This document shows, one piece after another, positions 62,393-64,000 of a stretch of DNA of 64,000 nt (positions are counted from its first letter, which is position 1; each line of letters starts with the position of its first letter). Below the pieces are notes generated by a model. It was not told the origin of the DNA. It worked only from the letters and a program-made list of their open reading frames with translations, and made no database searches. Position numbers and translations under genes: made by a program. The stretch is from Streptomyces griseocarneus (GTDB lineage Bacteria; Actinomycetota; Actinomycetes; Streptomycetales; Streptomycetaceae), in NCBI RefSeq assembly GCF_014655595.1, contig NZ_BNBL01000001.1, forward strand, positions 598,310-662,309. The letters are read 5' to 3'.

Positions 62393-63434
62393 GGGTCCCC
62401 GCCGGGAGGAGTACCGCGTCGTGCGCGGCGAAGTGCAGGGTGACCTCGGCGCCGGCCGGCGGCGGCGCGGGGAGCTCGGGGAGGTCGGCGGTCACCCGGT
62501 GGCCTTCGACGTCGACGCACAGGCGGTGGGTGGCGCCGCGCCACTGGACCTCCGCGACCGTCCCGCGCAGGGCGTTGGGCCCCTCCCCGAGCCCGACCAG
62601 GTGCGGGCGGACGCACAGCGTGGCCGGCGCGCCCACCGCGGCGCCGCCCGCCGGCACGTCCAGGGCGGTGCCGGCGAGACGTACGCCGTCGGCGGTGACC
62701 GTCACCGGCAGGAGGTTCGCGGTGCCGATGAAGGAGGCCGTGAATTCGGTGCGCGGCCGCCGGTAGAGGTCCCGCGGGGTGCCGCAGTCCTGGAGCCGGG
62801 CGCTGTCCATGACGGCGATCCGGTCGGCCAGGGTCAGCGCCTCGACCTGGTCGTGGGTGACGTAGAGCATGGTGATGTCCGGCAGTTCGCGGTGCAGCCG
62901 GGCCAGTTCGGCCAGCATGCCCGAACGCAGCCGCGCGTCCAGGGCGGAGAGCGGCTCGTCGAGGAGGAGCACGCCGGGCCGGATCGCCAGCGCCCGCGCG
63001 ATGGCGACGCGCTGCTGCTGCCCGCCGGACAGCTCTCGCGGGTAGCGCTTGGCGTACGCGGCCATGCCGGTCATCTCCAGCGCCTCCGCGACGCGCGCGG
63101 TGATCTCGGCCCGGGGCGCCTTGCGCGCCTTGAGGCCGAAGGCGACGTTGGCGTCGACCTTCATGTGGGGGAAGAGCGCGTACTGCTGCACCACCATGCC
63201 GACGCCGCGCCGGTGCGGCGGCAGCGCGGTGACGTCGCGGTCGCCGATGTGCACGCGCCCCGCCGCGGGTTCGACGAAGCCCGCGAGCGCGCGCAGGGCG
63301 GTCGTCTTGCCGGAGCCGGACGGGCCGAGGAGGGCCATGACCTCGCCCGGTTCGACGGTGAGGTCGAACGAGTCCAGCACGGTGGTGCGGCCGTAGGTGA
63401 CCGTGACGCCGTCGAAGCGGATGCCGGTGCTCAA
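62385..63434 (-). CDS. ABC transporter ATPase, phosphonate type
   Basis: 349 residues starting at TTG 63434, which overlaps the HAD gene's TGA (TTGA) and has GGAGG upstream; no ATG or GTG is suitably placed. Walker A is LLGPSGSGKTTALRA near residue 36, the Q loop VVQQYALFPHM, signature LSGGQQQRVAIARALA, Walker B VLLLDEPLSALDAR, H loop YVTHDQVEALTLADR. A TOBE-like domain fills the last 110 residues, as in CUT1/iron/phosphonate ATPases. Powers the two permeases encoded downstream. Confidence 0.93.
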   Translation of the reverse strand: MSTGIRFDGVTVTYGRTTVLDSFDLTVEPGEVMALLGPSGSGKTTALRALAGFVEPAAGRVHIGDRDVTALPPHRRGVGMVVQQYALFPHMKVDANVAFGLKARKAPRAEITARVAEALEMTGMAAYAKRYPRELSGGQQQRVAIARALAIRPGVLLLDEPLSALDARLRSGMLAELARLHRELPDITMLYVTHDQVEALTLADRIAVMDSARLQDCGTPRDLYRRPRTEFTASFIGTANLLPVTVTADGVRLAGTALDVPAGGAAVGAPATLCVRPHLVGLGEGPNALRGTVAEVQWRGATHRLCVDVEGHRVTADLPELPAPPPAGAEVTLHFAAHDAVLLPAGTHG

Positions 63435-64000
63435 CGGCCGGCCTCCGCCCGTGCCAGGAGGTCCGGCAGGTCCGTCACGGACCCGAGGACGTGGGTGGCT
63501 CCCGCGGTGCGGAGCGCGGCCTCGTCGTGGGCGCCGGTCAGGACCCCGGCCACCACCCCGGCCCCCGCGGCGCTGCCGGACCGCATGTCGTGGGACGTGT
63601 CGCCGGCGACCGCGATCCGTCGTACGTCGTCCACCGCGCGGGTGCGCAGCAGGGCGGTGAGCACCATGTCGGGGTACGGGCGGCCGCGCCCGCCCGCGTC
63701 GGCGGGGCACAGGGTGAGGTCGGCCAGGTCCGTCCAGCCGAGGGCGGTGAGGATCGCGTCCTGGGTGACGCGGGCGAAGCCGGTGGTGAGGACCACGGTG
63801 CGGCCTTCGGCGCGGAGCCTTTCGACGGCTTCACGGGCGCCGGGCACGGGCTCGCAGTGGCCGGCGGTCACCAGATCGCCGTACGCGGCCTCGAACTCCG
63901 CGTTGGCGCGGCGGGCCGCGTCCTCGTCGCCGGCGAAGAGGTGACGGAAGACGGAGATCTTCGACTCGCCCATCGTGGCGCGGACGTGGGCGAGCTGCGC
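63431..64000 (-). CDS. HAD hydrolase, phosphonatase-like, 5' end missing
   Basis: The frame is open to the window edge; in-frame AQLAHVRATMGESKISVFRH continues beyond position 63973, so ATG 63973 is internal. Visible are HAD motif II/cap sequences (VVLTTGFARVTQDAILTALG), the motif III Lys/Arg region and motif IV VAVAGDTSHDMRSGSAAGAG. Phosphonatase-like HAD enzymes cleave C-P bonds of phosphonoacetaldehyde-like compounds. With the transporter operon directly downstream (4-base overlap) it forms a phosphonate uptake and breakdown unit. The nucleophile DxD lies outside the window. Confidence 0.86.
   Translation of the reverse strand, partial: AQLAHVRATMGESKISVFRHLFAGDEDAARRANAEFEAAYGDLVTAGHCEPVPGAREAVERLRAEGRTVVLTTGFARVTQDAILTALGWTDLADLTLCPADAGGRGRPYPDMVLTALLRTRAVDDVRRIAVAGDTSHDMRSGSAAGAGVVAGVLTGAHDEAALRTAGATHVLGSVTDLPDLLARAEAGR

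Overview
The window is 64 kb of very GC-rich actinomycete DNA, almost certainly a Streptomyces chromosome. Codon third positions are nearly all G or C, GTG starts are common, and the gene families are typical: a SARP regulator, SpoIIE-type phosphatases, a GH46 chitosanase, a cold-shock protein, a type III polyketide synthase and paired sensor kinase/response regulator.

Region 1 (1-5.6 kb) holds the end of an HD-domain gene, decayed sequence with a transposase tail, a secreted chitosanase with a palindromic operator, and a large Tat-exported beta-propeller/amidohydrolase. Region 2 (5.6-34.7 kb) looks like a genomic island. It starts at an intact tRNA-Pro(GGG) gene, followed by what may be the remnant of a tyrosine integrase, and ends at a second, slightly mutated copy of the tRNA 3' half (34595-34641). 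The left half of the island (5.7-21 kb) is a patchwork of intact stress or regulatory genes (MerR, PAS/GAF/PP2C phosphatase, STAS, PRC-barrel, DUF2267, Hsp20, a nuclease-fold protein) and broken ones (Sua5/YrdC, STAS, two YihY-type membrane proteins, a helicase, IS5- and IS1380-type transposases).

The right half of the island (21.5-34.5 kb) is the main discovery: a complete RiPP gene cluster of the thioamitide (thioviridamide-like) type. In order it has a SARP regulator, a 75-residue precursor ending in TFVSVVVTPATHC, an active-looking APH-type kinase, a HopA1-type lyase, an APH pseudokinase, a LanD-like flavoprotein decarboxylase, a PqqD-like domain fused to a methyltransferase, YcaO, TfuA, a PhyH-type hydroxylase, a papain-like protease, a membrane protein and a radical SAM enzyme with a probable cobalamin domain. 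Most genes overlap by a few bases, so they are probably one transcription unit. By analogy with thioviridamide I expect backbone thioamides, an AviMeCys-type ring from Thr70 to Cys75, a modified His74, and an N-terminal 2-oxobutanoyl group from Thr63. The Val/Pro-rich core and the radical SAM enzyme set it apart from the Ala-rich thioamitides I know.

Region 3 (35-64 kb) resumes chromosome-like content: a large Ski2-like helicase with a zinc ribbon, a secreted tripeptidyl-peptidase-like hydrolase, a two-component system, a lectin-like protein, an iron-type solute-binding protein, a small set of fatty-acid/polyketide-like genes (two SDRs, a KAS III-like enzyme, a type III PKS), a second copy of the MerR gene with its conserved hairpin leader, a cold-shock group (CspA, DEAD-box helicase, conserved small protein), a Nudix hydrolase, an SMR pump, an O-methyltransferase, an imine-reductase-like enzyme and, at the end, a 2-aminoethylphosphonate-type ABC transporter operon with a phosphonatase-like HAD enzyme.
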